Below, piece by piece: positions 24,149 through 35,200 of a stretch of 64,000 nucleotides of DNA (position 1 is the first letter of the stretch; every line of letters begins with the position of its first letter). Under the pieces are notes generated by a model, which worked only from the letters and a program-made list of their open reading frames with translations, ran no database searches and was not told the DNA's origin. Source of the stretch: Wurfbainia villosa (lineage: Eukaryota > Streptophyta > Magnoliopsida > Zingiberales > Zingiberaceae); contig CM045987.1 of the NCBI GenBank assembly GCA_025175895.1, forward strand, positions 33,630,113 through 33,694,112. The letters are read 5' to 3'. A program made the translations under genes and the position numbers.

Positions 24149-25484
24149 TGTAGGATATTTGAAGCTGCTAGAGGGGGGGGGTGAATAGCGTAGTGTTCAT
24201 TCGTAGATGGAATTCGATCGTGGTTGTCTCTACAATTTTGTTAGCGCGCAGTGGAATAGTAATGAAAGCAATAACGAAATAAACAACAACGCAAACATAA
24301 ATATTTAATGTGGTTCGGAACCGAAAGGTTCCTACTCCACAGATTGGGTTCGTACGAACCCTAGCGATGCCAATCACACACCACTATGATAAACACTCCT
24401 TCTCAACACAAGTCGGAGGCGGAGAAACCCCTTACAAGTAATCTTACAACAGTAAGAAACTAAAACAAGCAATTACAACAATTTATATGAAAGACAAGTA
24501 AAGAAAAACTTTACAACTCTTGCTTTTGATTGCTTGAATGCTTGGTTATTTGATTAGCACTTGGAGACCTGATTTGCAACAACAAATCGCCCCTAAAGCT
24601 CTCAAAAATCGGATAACTTTTTCTCCATCACGAGCTCCTTTTATAACTTTAACCTGTGCTGGAAAAAGTCGATCAGTCGACTGCTCGGGACCATCAATCG
24701 ACTGATCACACTGTTGCTGTGAGACAACGGTGTAATCCACGCTGGAAAAGTCCAACGGCTAGGACATCAGTCGACTGATCATGAGCATCAGTCGACTGAT
24801 GAGCCATCACTCGACTGCTCGTCACAGCGGTCGAGTGAGACTCCATTCTGTGCCCCAAAATCCGAGCATCAGTCGACTGATAACAAGATCAGTCGACTTC
24901 CCATCAATGGCAGTCGACTGCTAGGGCAATTCTCGTAATCAAACCCTAGTTGACTACGCCAGTCGACTAGCACACCTCAAGCATGAGGTTTTAGCCCAAG
25001 TATGGTGCCCCCATACTTGCTAGACCACCCTTAGCCTAGACCCAAACCTTCTAGCCACCTCCATCAGCCTTACGCTTCTCGGATCCCTCCAAGTCATCCA
25101 TGACTTGTTCATCCATCGCGCTAGCCTTCAGGTGCTTCCATCGACTATGTCATGCTAACGGTATCTACACCGCCAAGGCACATTGGACTTACGCTGCCAT
25201 TACCAAACCCCTTGGATTTCTCAAGTGCCAAGACTCGAGCTTGGACTTTCCCTTGCCAACCCATGTTGGACTTTCCATAACCACATGGTCAACCCTAGTC
25301 AACCATCAAAGTCTCCCTCGAGTTCAGTTAACATAATCCGAGTTGATTGTATAAACAATCTTCCCAAATTATCACCAGACATTGATGTAAAATATCAATG
25401 TCAACTTACTTTGTCAAACATCAAAACATCTCTCGAGTCAAACTCGAGTCTGGTCAATCGTGACCTGGGCCGATTGCACCAACA
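24149..25484 (-). repeat. Element D 5' LTR
   Basis: It contains in order from the inner end: the U5 block (24167-24190), hairpin 1 (24317-24332, six perfect pairs), hairpin 2 (24346-24361, a perfect inverted repeat), AGTCGACTG palindromes (for example 24674-24683, 24768-24777, 24789-24798), and a short CCAAG...CTTGG array (25165-25270). It ends CACCAACA. Confidence 0.93.
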
Positions 25485-25489
25485 AACCT

Positions 25490-25987
25490 TGCGTTAGATT
25501 CGAATTTGACCTTAGGCTCATCAAGTCACCTTTTCAAGATCATGGCTTCCAGGTCGTGGCGAGGCACAGAGGCCTTCTTTGATCGGAACAACGACCACTT
25601 CCTTAGACAAAGCCATTTTCAAGAAAATAGAGACTTGACTTACCTAAGACCACTTCCTAGTCTAACTAGTCTAGGATACGATGAGGTAGCTTCAGCTAGT
25701 TCCGCTCGATCAAGTGCACCGAACTAGATACGCCTTATCTAGCCCGAATACACAAGACTCCGCTTTCCTAGCGTACTATCATCTCGCCGCGTCCTGGTAC
25801 TATGTTATCAAGTATTGACGAGTTATAGTCCTATCTAACCATTCTAAAAAGGAAAATCAAACTAAATAAAAACCTAATCATGCAATTTCTAAGTTAAAAC
25901 ACAAACAAGTTTCGTACTAGCTCCCCCTGGACCGTTGAATCGATTCGGTCTCTCCACATAGTGGATTTGGTCCTTAGGAACCCAGTA
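25490..25987 (-). other. Element C gag-protease spacer, right piece
   Basis: About 500 bases without a supported ORF beyond the last gag codon; a second WVPK-like stretch is readable just after the gag stop near 25970. The first five bases repeat D's TSD. Confidence 0.55.
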
Positions 25988-27526
25988 CTAGTTCGATCCT
26001 AAGTTTGAAATCAAGGTGGTCTTAGGAACCCATGCTTGGACACATTTTTTATGTCGACTTACAATCGACATATACGACTTGTTGATCGTATTTGAGCTAA
26101 ACCCTAGTCCGGCCTTGTTGTACATGACCCTTTGCGATCCAAGTAGGAGATCAAGTCCTTTGGATCCCAAAGTAAACCTTTCCAACGTGTTCCTAAGATC
26201 TTCGACTTGACTCTTCAAGAGTGAGTTCTCAACTTCGAGTTTTTCAACCCGAGTTGAGTCCTCCTCTTGAACTCGACTAGTCGAAGAGGTTAGGGAGACC
26301 TCGTGTTTGAGGAGTTTAACTTCCTCAACCAAGGTCTCGACCTTGGACTCAGACTTAGCTAATTTTTTAGTTAAAAACTTAATTGCACTATAAAGTGTAC
26401 TAATGAGGGATCGACTTACCTTGAGTGTATCTTTTGAACTGGATGCGTATCCGTGGCTTGTCTTGAATAGTGCTTCGCAGTCCGACTCGTCTTCGGTTTC
26501 CGATTCAAGTTCCAGTTCCGACTCCGTCTCCAATTCCACCGGTTTAGCCATGATAACACGATCATTATCTTCTTCCTCGGATGCTTCTTCCCAAGTATCG
26601 TTGAGTGCCTTTTTGTATTTTGGTGCCTTGCTCTTGAGTTTTGGGCATTCGGACTTAATATGTCCAAACCTGTTGCATTCATAGCATCTAATATTTGAAC
26701 TTTTAGTCTTACCTTCGTTGGGTCAAGTGACAGTTCATTTTCGGCCCTTGACTATCCTTCGAACTAGGTTGACTAGTTTGGCCTCCATTTCCGAGTCGAC
26801 CTCTGAATCGGACTCATCCTCTTCTTCCTTCGGAGGTGCCTTGCTTGCAGTTTTCTTCCTTGAACCTGCAAAAAGTGCTATACCCTTCTTGGGTTCTGAG
26901 TTAGACTGCTCATGAAGTTCAAAATCAAAAAATAATTCATCTAACCTAAGTTTCGAAAGATCCTTGGAGACCTTGTAGGCATCGACCATGGATGCCCACA
27001 AGGTAGTCCTCGGAAAGGAGTTAAGAACATACCTTATAAGGTCGCAGTTTTCGACCTTTTGCCCGATTACGTGTAGATTGTTGACTATGGCTTGAACGCG
27101 GGCGTGAAGTTGCATCGCGGACTCATGTTCCTGCATTTTTAGATTATATAGTTTATTAAATAAAAGATCTCTCTTACATACCTTGGCTTCATCGGTCCCT
27201 TCGTGTAGCTCCACTAGCTTTGTCCAAAGGTCCTTTGCATTGATGAAGGGGCCGACGCGATTTAGTTCCTCCTTGGACAAACCACATTAGAGGATTTGAG
27301 TTGCCTTGGCGTCGGCTTTGACTTGTCGTTTTGTCGCAATAGTCCATTGGTCATAATCCAAGGATTCACCCACTTCGTTAGTCGGAAGTGTGAATCCCAT
27401 TTGGATTATGATCCACATCTCGATTTGGGTTTTGAGAAAGCATTCCATCCGACCCTTCCAATAATGAAAGTCATCTCTGTTGTAAAACGGAGGTCGGACG
27501 GTGCTAAAACCCTCGAGATGGGCCAT
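25988..27526 (-). pseudogene. gag of element C
   Basis: Copia Gag of SIRE type. The start ATG is at 27526 (MAHLEGFSTVRPPFYNRDDF, then YWKGRM, the typical N-terminal motif). One in-frame stop (27289-27287, consistent with CAA to TAA) precedes an open stretch 27280-26735 with GPFINAKDLWTKLVELHEG and SFPRTTLWASMVDAYKVS. Then come a frame change, a single CCHC knuckle (CYECNRFGHIKSEC, about 26646-26690), an acidic Glu/Ser segment, and a Lys/Glu/Leu-rich coiled-coil-like region (26551-25988) ending near AWVPKTT. With the pol at 8150-5053 it makes a nearly complete element broken by a few lesions. Confidence 0.85.
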
Positions 27527-27730
27527 TAAAACAAAAGAAATAAGGAGATGAAGACGAAAAACCTAGCAACGACAAAAACACACGAAAATGTACCAAGACT
27601 CGCGTCTTGGATTAGTAGTGCGGAAGAAAAACTAACCAAATGAAATAAATCTGAAATAAATAGAATTAAAAAGAAAAAAAATCTGTAAAAAGATAGATCG
27701 GTGGTTTCATCAAATCTTAGCAACCCCTGG

Positions 27731-27741
27731 CTCTGATACCA
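27731..27741 (-). other. Primer binding site of element C
   Basis: CTCTGATACCA (sense TGGTATCAGAG), two bases inside the LTR at 27744; complementary to initiator Met tRNA. Confidence 0.85.
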
Positions 27742-27743
27742 AT

Positions 27744-28849
27744 TGTTGGATCGAAGCGGATCGCTAGAGGAGGGTGAATAGCGATAAACCTTTTTTTTCT
27801 TTTCGAAATTGTTTCAAAACACTTATACGCAGCGGAAATGTAAATGTAAAGTAAAAGAGACAAGGGAATTTTACTTGGTTCGTAGCCTTCGGCTACTACT
27901 CTAAGGCCCTAGTGGTCCTTGACCACGTAGGAAGGGCAAAAACACTAAAGAACTCCTCCTCGTTAGAGGTAGGAGTTAATCGATACAAATGAAGCACAAA
28001 GCTTGAGGTAGAGGGACACTCCCCCTCTCCTCGTTATGATAAAAGCTCCGAGAATTGAAAGTAATGAACTGAAATAAAAACTTAAACCGACGTAATAAAA
28101 TGAAAACAATTAAAACCTAGATATCGGAGAAGAAGCACTTCGTTGTCGGAAAGTTGTATCTTGGCGAAGGCTTTTGGAAGCTTAGAATTGATGAAGAAAC
28201 CCTAGGATAGGCTCTCCTTTTATAGCCTTTGAGCCCATTTTCGAGAGGAACTTTAGCCAATCACAATTGAGCACCAATCTCCTTGAAATGGGGTGATAAG
28301 CCTTGACTCTTCGAAGCTGATAATTGACCATCAGTCGACTGATGGCCATCATCAGTCAACTGATGGCAGCATCAATCGAATGTTGACCACAGGCAGTCAA
28401 CTGATGGACGACAGTCGAGTCCTCCAAGCTGGCAGTCGACTGATACTAGCTGAATTGACAAGTTAGCTAAAAAATAACATTATTTCGACGATCTTCGACC
28501 GTCCGATCTCGACCTAGACCCCCGATGGGATGTCTTGGGTCGGATCTACGCTTAAGTCTATCCCCGTAAAGGGGATACGACCTCACTTACACTCGCACAC
28601 ACGAGCTTACCTCGATACTTACTGTGTCACTTTCACTTTCGGCCTTCCACTCGATTCCTTCGACTCCCTCTGAAGTCACTCAAGTGTCGCCCGACCACTG
28701 CGGCTTCCTCCGGGTGTCGCTAACCTTCAGCTCCAGCTATAGCAATTTTTTGCACACTCGATTCAGCTCGTGAGATAACATGAGCTTAACTTTGTATCGT
28801 TTGCTATAATCAAAACTCAGGTTCGACTTAGGTGCCTACTGCACCAACA
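27744..28849 (-). repeat. Element C 5' LTR
   Basis: The U5 block is at 27763-27782. Hairpin 1 is at 27882-27896 (GTAGCC, loop TTC, GGCTAC, all six pairs). Hairpin 2 is at 27912-27926 (GTGGTC, loop CTT, GACCAC). AGTCGACTG palindromes occur at about 28330-28445. It ends CACCAACA. Confidence 0.93.
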
Positions 28850-28854
28850 CAAGT

Positions 28855-29338
28855 ATGAATAAAACATACTTGAATTAACCCCCTAGACCTAGACTTAACC
28901 TTCTAGCTCTTCCTTCAGCCTTACGCCTCCAGGATCCCTCTGAGTCTGTGACTCCTTCATCCTTGCGCTTGTTTCCAAGAGCTTCCATCGGTTTCATCAT
29001 GTCTTGGGTTTCTCTTTTGCCAAAGGACCGCTTGGACTTTACGCCGCCAAGAATACATGCTTGGTCTTACGCTACCAAGACCTTGCCTTTGGTCTTCCTT
29101 TGCCAAGGTCCGCTTGGACTTTATGCCGCCAAGACTACATGCTTGGTCTTACGCCGCCAAGACCTTCCCTTGGACTTTCTTTGCCAAGATCATACTTGGA
29201 CTTTCCTTTACCAAGTCTTCACACTTGGATTTCCTGTCACTTAACATGTTCATGGTTATATCACAAAACATTGTCTAACTATAGATGATTATTAAAATAT
29301 CAAAATATATAAACGCTTGGGGCATTGTTGCACCAACA
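28855..29338 (-). repeat. Element B 3' LTR, outer part, with CCAAG...CTTGG array
   Basis: It continues the LTR interrupted at 3042. Bases 29020-29230 are an array of short units alternating GCCAAGA and CTTGGAC/TCTT, each able to fold as CCAAG...CTTGG. It ends CACCAACA and is followed by a polypurine tract (minus strand). Confidence 0.92.
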
Positions 29339-30403
29339 ATCTCCCCCTTTTTGATGTTTGAAAATCATTTAAGTTAGGTCTTAACATATGCATATAATGA
29401 AAACATCATATTTCCAATATGAATTCTAACTTAAAGTTTCCTTCTCCCCCTTTGACATACATCAAAAAGAGAAGGATTCCTATAATGATAAGTTCATGAA
29501 AGAATAGAATTGGTTATGTCTTGAACTAAGGTATAAGATAGATATGAGGCTCCCCCTTAATCCAAGACATGGTTTATGATGTATGAATAACATGTAGAGC
29601 AAAGCATAAACAAGAGATATGAAACTATATCCTAACTTTGCAACCAACAATATAAATTTAGGGGATGAAAAGATTTCACTATGAAGCTCCCCCTAAAACA
29701 ATGCATAAATCAGTCCTATACCCTTCTAATTACTTGAATTATCATACCATAGGGTTAGGATACTTAAGATTACACTTAAGTCAAGAAAGAAGGCTGATTT
29801 GCAAAAAAATCAGAGTGGCAGTCGATTGATATCTAAAGCAGTCGACTGCCACACCTGAAACGTCGCTTTCAGGTTTTTCAGCCCAACTTCAGAAATGTGC
29901 AAAAAATTCTAGAAACATCAAAAAATCATGAAATTTTGTGTACACATTTATGAAATCATTTTATATCAATTAAAAATAATTTGAAAAATATATGTTTTCT
30001 AGATTTCAAAAACGATACAAATGTGAAAACATGCAAAAGCTTTAAGGATTTTGTAAACTTTGTATCACTTTTGCTTAGTATTTGAAAACTATTTTTCAAA
30101 ATAAAATGAACATGGTTTAAAATATATTTTGTTCGACATTTTCAATCATATTCTTAGAGTTATATGCACATCAATTGTGCATAAGTCTTCCCAATGATTG
30201 GTCCAATGAAGGATTAATGTCTCTTGATGACATTTTGGTTCATAGTAATGCATCATAACAAGCATGATGAACCTTAATCATCTTCCTAACATCTCACATA
30301 TTGTCTAAGTGGCTCAATACAAAAATCATGGTTTCTTAGGTTTTTGTGAGATCCTTAGAGGTATAGTCCTAGATTTTCTATGGGACCATGCAAACCTAGA
30401 CCT
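29339..30403 (-). other. Element B 3' non-coding region
   Basis: The polypurine tract is next to 29338; a second purine-rich block is at about 29441-29455 (both minus strand). A small pair of AGTCGACTG-like motifs lies at 29819-29860. ATCTCAC (30291-30297) and GTGAGAT (30346-30352) form a stem about 50 bases beyond the pol stop. No ORF. Confidence 0.65.
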
Positions 30404-33400
30404 CTACTCTACTAAGCACATTCCAAGTTCTCTCCTTAGTGATGAATAATCCGCTTCAGGGAGAGCCTTGGTGAAAATGTCAGTTAGGTTGGACTTGGAT
30501 TCTATGTAATTGAGTTCAATGTCCCCCTTAGCCACATGATCTCTAACGAGGTGATACTTCACTTCAATATGCTTAGTCCTAGAGTGATGTACCAGATTTT
30601 TGGTCAAATTTATAGTACTCACATTATCACAATAAACCTTGACATTGGAGTAGTATAGCTCATAATCCTCTAGAGTATGTCTCATCCAAAGTAATTGAGC
30701 CACACAATCACCCATAGCCACATATTCGACCTCGGTGGTTGACAAAGCAACACAAGGTTGCTTTCTACTACTCCAACTAACTAGAAAGAATCCAGGAAAT
30801 TGGCATCCACCACTAGTACTCTTCCTATCCAACTTCAACCGACATAGTCAAAATCGGTGTACCCAACCAAATCAAAAGAGTTTGTCCTAGGGTACCAAAG
30901 TCCTACATTTAATGTGCCTTTGATATATCTTAATATTCTCTTAACGACCACTAAATGGGACTATTTGGCACAAGATTGGTATCTTGCACACATACCTACC
31001 ACAAATAAAATGTCGGGTCTACTAGTGGTTAAGTATAAGAGACTACCAATCATGCTTCTATAAAGCTTAAGGCCAATTGATTTTCCTTCATGATCATTAT
31101 CTATTTTTGTATTGGTTGCCATAGGAGTTGAAACTACCTTAGCATTTTCCAAACCAAATTTCTTGATCATTTCTTTGGCATATTTGGTTTGGTATATATA
31201 GGTTCCTTCATAAGTTTGTTTGACTTGTAATCCTAAGAAGAATTTTAATTTTCCAACTAGACTCATTTCAAATTCATTCTCCATATTTTTGATGAAATCT
31301 TGAAGGAGTTCATTATTGGTTGACCCAAAAATTCTGTCATCTACATATACTTAGGCTACAAATATATCTTTTGATTTTGATTTAATAAAGAGAGTTTGAT
31401 CTACTTGACCCTTTCTAAATCCCTTAGACACTAAGAAAAATGACAATCTTTCATACCAAGACCGGGGAGCTTATTTTAACCCGTATAGAGCTTTTCTAAA
31501 CTTGTATACATGGTTTGGATGGTCAATACTCTCAAACCCGGGAGGTTGTTCTACATATACCTCTTCCTTAATGAACCCATTTAGGAATGCCGATTTTACA
31601 TCCATTTAATGGAGTTTAAAGCCCATGTAAGAGGCATATCCTAATAGGATTCTAACCTAGCAACCAGGGCATAGGTTTCATCATAAGCAAGTCCTTCAAC
31701 TTGATTGAAGCCCCTTGCTACTAACCTTGCCTTATTCCTAGTTATATTACCTTGATCATCTAATTTGTTCCTAAAGACCCATCTAGTAGTAATAATGGTG
31801 TTATCATTGGGTCTAGGAACTAGCTCCCATACTTGACTTCTTTCAAATTGAGTCAATTCATCTTACATTGCTAAGTTCCAATCCGGATCAAACAATGCAT
31901 CATTGATTGATTTGGGCTCAATTTGAGAGATAAGAGCTATTTGACTAGAGGGAGCTCTATGGAAGGACCTAGTTCTAACCCCTTGAGATAATTCCCCTAC
32001 CACTTGATCTAGAGGGTGATTTTGATGAATTCTTATTGTTCTAGGAGGTGTATCAACTTGATTTTGATCTTGGATATCCTCAAATCTCCTTTCATCATCC
32101 GAATCCCCTCTTGCTCTCCCTTGATTGTTACTCACTAATTCTCCCCCTTGATTATTAACCCCTAAAGTCATGTTTTGAATTTTTTGGATAATTTCTTGAT
32201 TTTTGTCATTGATATCATTATCAATGGGAGATTTCCTAGGGTAAATGGTAGAGGTTTCATCAAATTGAACATTTGAAGACTCCTCAACTATTTGAGTCCT
32301 TTTATTGTAGACTCTATACCCTCTACTAGTGGATGAGTATCCAACTAGGATTCCCTCATCCCCTTTGGACTCAAACTTCCCTAAATTGTCTTTGGTGTTT
32401 AAAATATAAGCTTTGCATCCAAAGACTTTAAAGTAATGAATTGTTGGAATTGAGCCATTCCATAATTCAAATGGAGTTTTTCCTAAAAACCTATGGATTT
32501 GGACTCTATTTTGGATATAGCAAGCGGTATTAACCCTTCCGCCCATAAGTAGCTAGGTAATGAGTATGCATTAAGCATAGTCCTAGCGGCTTCTTGTAGG
32601 GCATGATTTTTCCTTTCCACCACCCCATTTTGTTGAGGTGTTCTAGGACAAGAAAATTCGTGCTTGTACCCTTGTTCTAAGAAAAATTTGGAGGAATTAG
32701 AATTCTCAAATTCTCCACCGTGATAACTACGGATCCGATTGATTTTGAGATTTCTTTCATTCTCTACTCTTTTGCTAAAACCTATAATTATTTCTAGGGT
32801 ATTGTCCTTATGTTTCATGAAATACACGCAAGTATATCTAGAAAAATCATCTACTATAACTAAACAATATTTACTACCATTCAATAAAGGAGTACTATGA
32901 CAATCAAATAAATCTACATGCAAAAGTTCTAATGGTAAGGAAGTACTAATTAAATTTTTACTGTTGTGTGATGTCCTTGATTGTTTTCCTTCTTGGCATG
33001 CATCACACATCTTATCCTTCATGTACTTCACTTTTGGCAATCCCTTCACTAGCTTCAATTTAGATACTTTGGCTATGTTCTTCATGTTGATATGCCCTAA
33101 TCTCCTATACCATAGCCAACTCTCTTCTTCATTTGCCATAAGACACTTAGGGAAAATGTTAGAAGCATAGGATAAATCAATATAATAAATATTTGATTTC
33201 CTATATCCTACTAACATGCAATCATTTAATTTCTTATGTCTTATCAAGCATTTTGAAGAGTTAAATTGCACATCAAAATTTGCATCACATAATTGACTTA
33301 CACTAAGCAAGTTAAACTTCATGTTTTCAACCAATAATACTTTATGAATGATAAGATTTGGGGATACCTCAATTGTGCCTTTTCCTAGAATCTTAAGCTT

Positions 33401-33508
33401 TCCACTATTTCCAAAAGACACTTTTCCCTTGCTAATGTGGTTGATTGTGGAAAATTTGCTCTCATCACCAGTCATGTGTTTTGAGCAACCACTATCAACA
33501 ATCCACAA
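30404..33508 (-). pseudogene. pol of element B: protease, integrase, RT, RNase H
   Basis: Reading leftwards: a protease with an intact active site (WIVDSGCSKHMTGD, near 33500). Integrase zinc site: WLWYRRLGH has Tyr where the first His is expected, while CDACQEGK is kept. In the integrase core the first Asp is present (HVDLFDC), the second reads Tyr (RSYHGGEFEN), and Glu is present (GVVERKN). After a frame change comes the connecting region (32546-31863), then RT fragments (31856-31284, with gaps and stops around 31340-31620), a further RT part (31284-30961), and RNase H (30838-30404) with STTEVEYVA, KHIEVKYH and LTDIFTK. The loss of two integrase residues plus several stops shows that it is dead. 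Confidence 0.88.
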
Positions 33509-33749
33509 GCTTGGTCCTTCTACCTATACAACATGAAAAATACAAGTCTTAGGCACCCAAATCTCAGGACCGGTAGCATTAACTACATAGCTCTTAGGAA
33601 CCCATGCCTTTCTAACCTTGCTCCTAATGGTTGATTTCCTACTAACAAGGGAGGTAAAGGCTACTTCCTTTTCTTTAGGCCTTAATCATATTCCGGCCTT
33701 GTTGTAAATGACCCTTTGATCCCTAAGTATCATATCTAGGTATTTGGAG

Positions 33750-35149
33750 TCATTTGTAAATTTTTTCTAAGCATGCTCTTAGTTCACCTATTTCATTTCT
33801 TAGTTCATCATTTCCATTCCTAAGTGAACATGCATCATCACAAGAAGTTTCTACATTCTTAATTTTCCTAATCTCTACTTTCAAATCCTTAATCCTAGAT
33901 TTTGATTTATTTAGTGCATTTTGAAGAAATGCAATGGTTTCATAAAGTAAGTCTATACTAGGGGAGTCTTTTACTTCATCGTCACTAGAGGATGATTCGT
34001 CGCTTGAGGATGATGATGACTCTTCACTTGAGCTTTCGGCTTCATCCTCCATGGGAGTGAAAAATTGCGAGTGACGTTACAAAGCTCATCCTCATTCGAT
34101 GTATCTTCCAAACTTTGTGTATCGCACGTTTGGGCTGCCATGACCTTCTTCTTCTTCTTCTCCTTCTTGTCCTTCTTCTTCTTTTTCTTCTCCTCCTTCT
34201 TTTTTAGGTCCGGGCAATTCGGCTTAATGTGCCCTTTCTTGTTACAACCATAACAAATTACATTAGGAGTAGAAGTTAAACTACTATAGGTTTTACCTTT
34301 GGAGGATTGGAACATCCTCCTTACATCCTTCTTGGTGAGTTTTCTTGACCTCCCACCAAACTTCTTTACATAGTGAGCTACATCACTAGCCAATAGCTCC
34401 TCATCACTATTTGAAGATTCTTCCTCCGACTCGGATGATGAAGAAGCTTTCTTCTTTTTCTTTTTCCTCTTGTCCTTCTTTCCTACAACAAGAGCTATAC
34501 CCTTTTCTTTTGAAGAGGTGTTAGCTTGCTCATGCAATTCGAATTCACAAAAAAGTTTATCTAATTTAACTAAAGAAAGGTCCCTAGACACCTTATAAGC
34601 ATCTACCATTGATGTCCATAAAGTTGTTCTAGGGAAAGTTTGAAGAATATACCTCACAAGGTCTCGGTTTTCGACCTTTTCACCTATCACATGTAGTCCA
34701 TTGACTACCTCTTTGAAGCGACCGTGCATTTAGCTCACGGTCTCATTGGTCTTCATGGCGAAGCTTTGGAGTTGACCTATCAAGATATCCCTCTTGGCTC
34801 TCCTCGTCTCCTTTGATCCTTCATTCAATTCGATGAGCTTCTCCCAAAGCTCTTTAGCGGAGTTGAAGGGGCCGACTTTGGATAATTGCTCCTTTGATAG
34901 ACCACATTGGAGTGTGGTCGTTGCTTTTGCATTTGCTTGTGCCTTCTTTGCCATTTCTCTTGTCCAATCCTTTGTTGGTATTGGTGCTCCAAATTCGTCG
35001 ACTGGCTTCTCGAATCCATCTACAACACTAAACCAATTTTCAATATCGTTCATAAGATAGTATTCCATCCTACCTTTCCAATATCCGAAATCGTTGCCGT
35101 CGAAGAATAGAGGTCTCGCCATGCTATACCCCTCTTGGAAAGCCATCAA
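33750..35149 (-). pseudogene. gag of element B
   Basis: SIRE-type Gag starting near 35149 (ARPLFFDGNDFGYWKGRMEY). One in-frame stop separates 35149-34730 from 34729-33971. The second piece has FPRTTLWTSMVDAYKVSRD, a Lys- and Ser/Glu-rich linker, one CCHC knuckle (CYGCNKKGHIKPNC, about 34220-34265) and a long lysine run encoded by a GAA/AAG repeat. A frame change leads to an acidic Ser/Glu segment and a coiled-coil-like part (34052-33750). About 240 bases with WVPK-like text connect to protease. Confidence 0.85.
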
Positions 35150-35187
35150 GCTCTGATTGATTGTTAGGTCTTCCGATGTGATCCAGA

Positions 35188-35198
35188 CTCTGATACCA
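35188..35198 (-). other. Primer binding site of element B
   Basis: CTCTGATACCA, two bases inside the LTR at 35201; complementary to initiator Met tRNA. Confidence 0.85.
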
Positions 35199-35200
35199 CT

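Larger units (their letters stand above)
8314..25484 (-). mobile_element. Element D: gag-only SIRE-like element with an extra ORF
   Basis: The TSD AACCT lies at 8309-8313 and 25485-25489. Ends are TGTAGGAT and CACCAACA. The 5' LTR is at the right (24149-25484, 1,336 bp), the 3' LTR at the left (8314-9700, 1,387 bp). Primer site CTCTGATACCA is at 24136-24146. The interior encodes a Gag (24083-22417) and, after about 1.4 kb of non-coding DNA, a 373-residue ORF (20986-20863 continuing at 12403-11406) that is not pol. No protease, integrase, RT or RNase H of D itself is present; the only pol inside its borders belongs to the plus-strand element E. This fits a non-autonomous TR-GAG type element needing enzymes from a helper such as C. 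Confidence 0.88.
3043..28849 (-). mobile_element. SIRE-like Copia element C, interrupted by element D
   Basis: The TSD CAAGT lies at 3038-3042 and 28850-28854. Ends are TGTTGGAT and CACCAACA. The 5' LTR is at the right (27744-28849, 1,106 bp), the 3' LTR at the left (3043-4137, 1,095 bp). Primer site CTCTGATACCA is at 27731-27741. Gag is at 27526-25988 and pol at about 8150-5053, all minus strand. Element D is inserted in the spacer between gag and protease. Apart from a handful of stops this is the best-preserved pol of the SIRE-like group here, and its integrase and RT catalytic residues are present. Confidence 0.92.

Noticed and set aside
24660..24970. CRISPR-like array of palindromic repeats
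   Set aside because: The repeats are 10 bp, irregularly spaced, lie in plant LTRs and have no cas genes.
29004..29288. Open frames with repeated Pro/Arg/Leu and 'LGLSLPRS'-type text in B, D and A LTRs
   Set aside because: They are chance translations of the CCAAG...CTTGG array in several frames on the same strand; no start context or conservation as protein.
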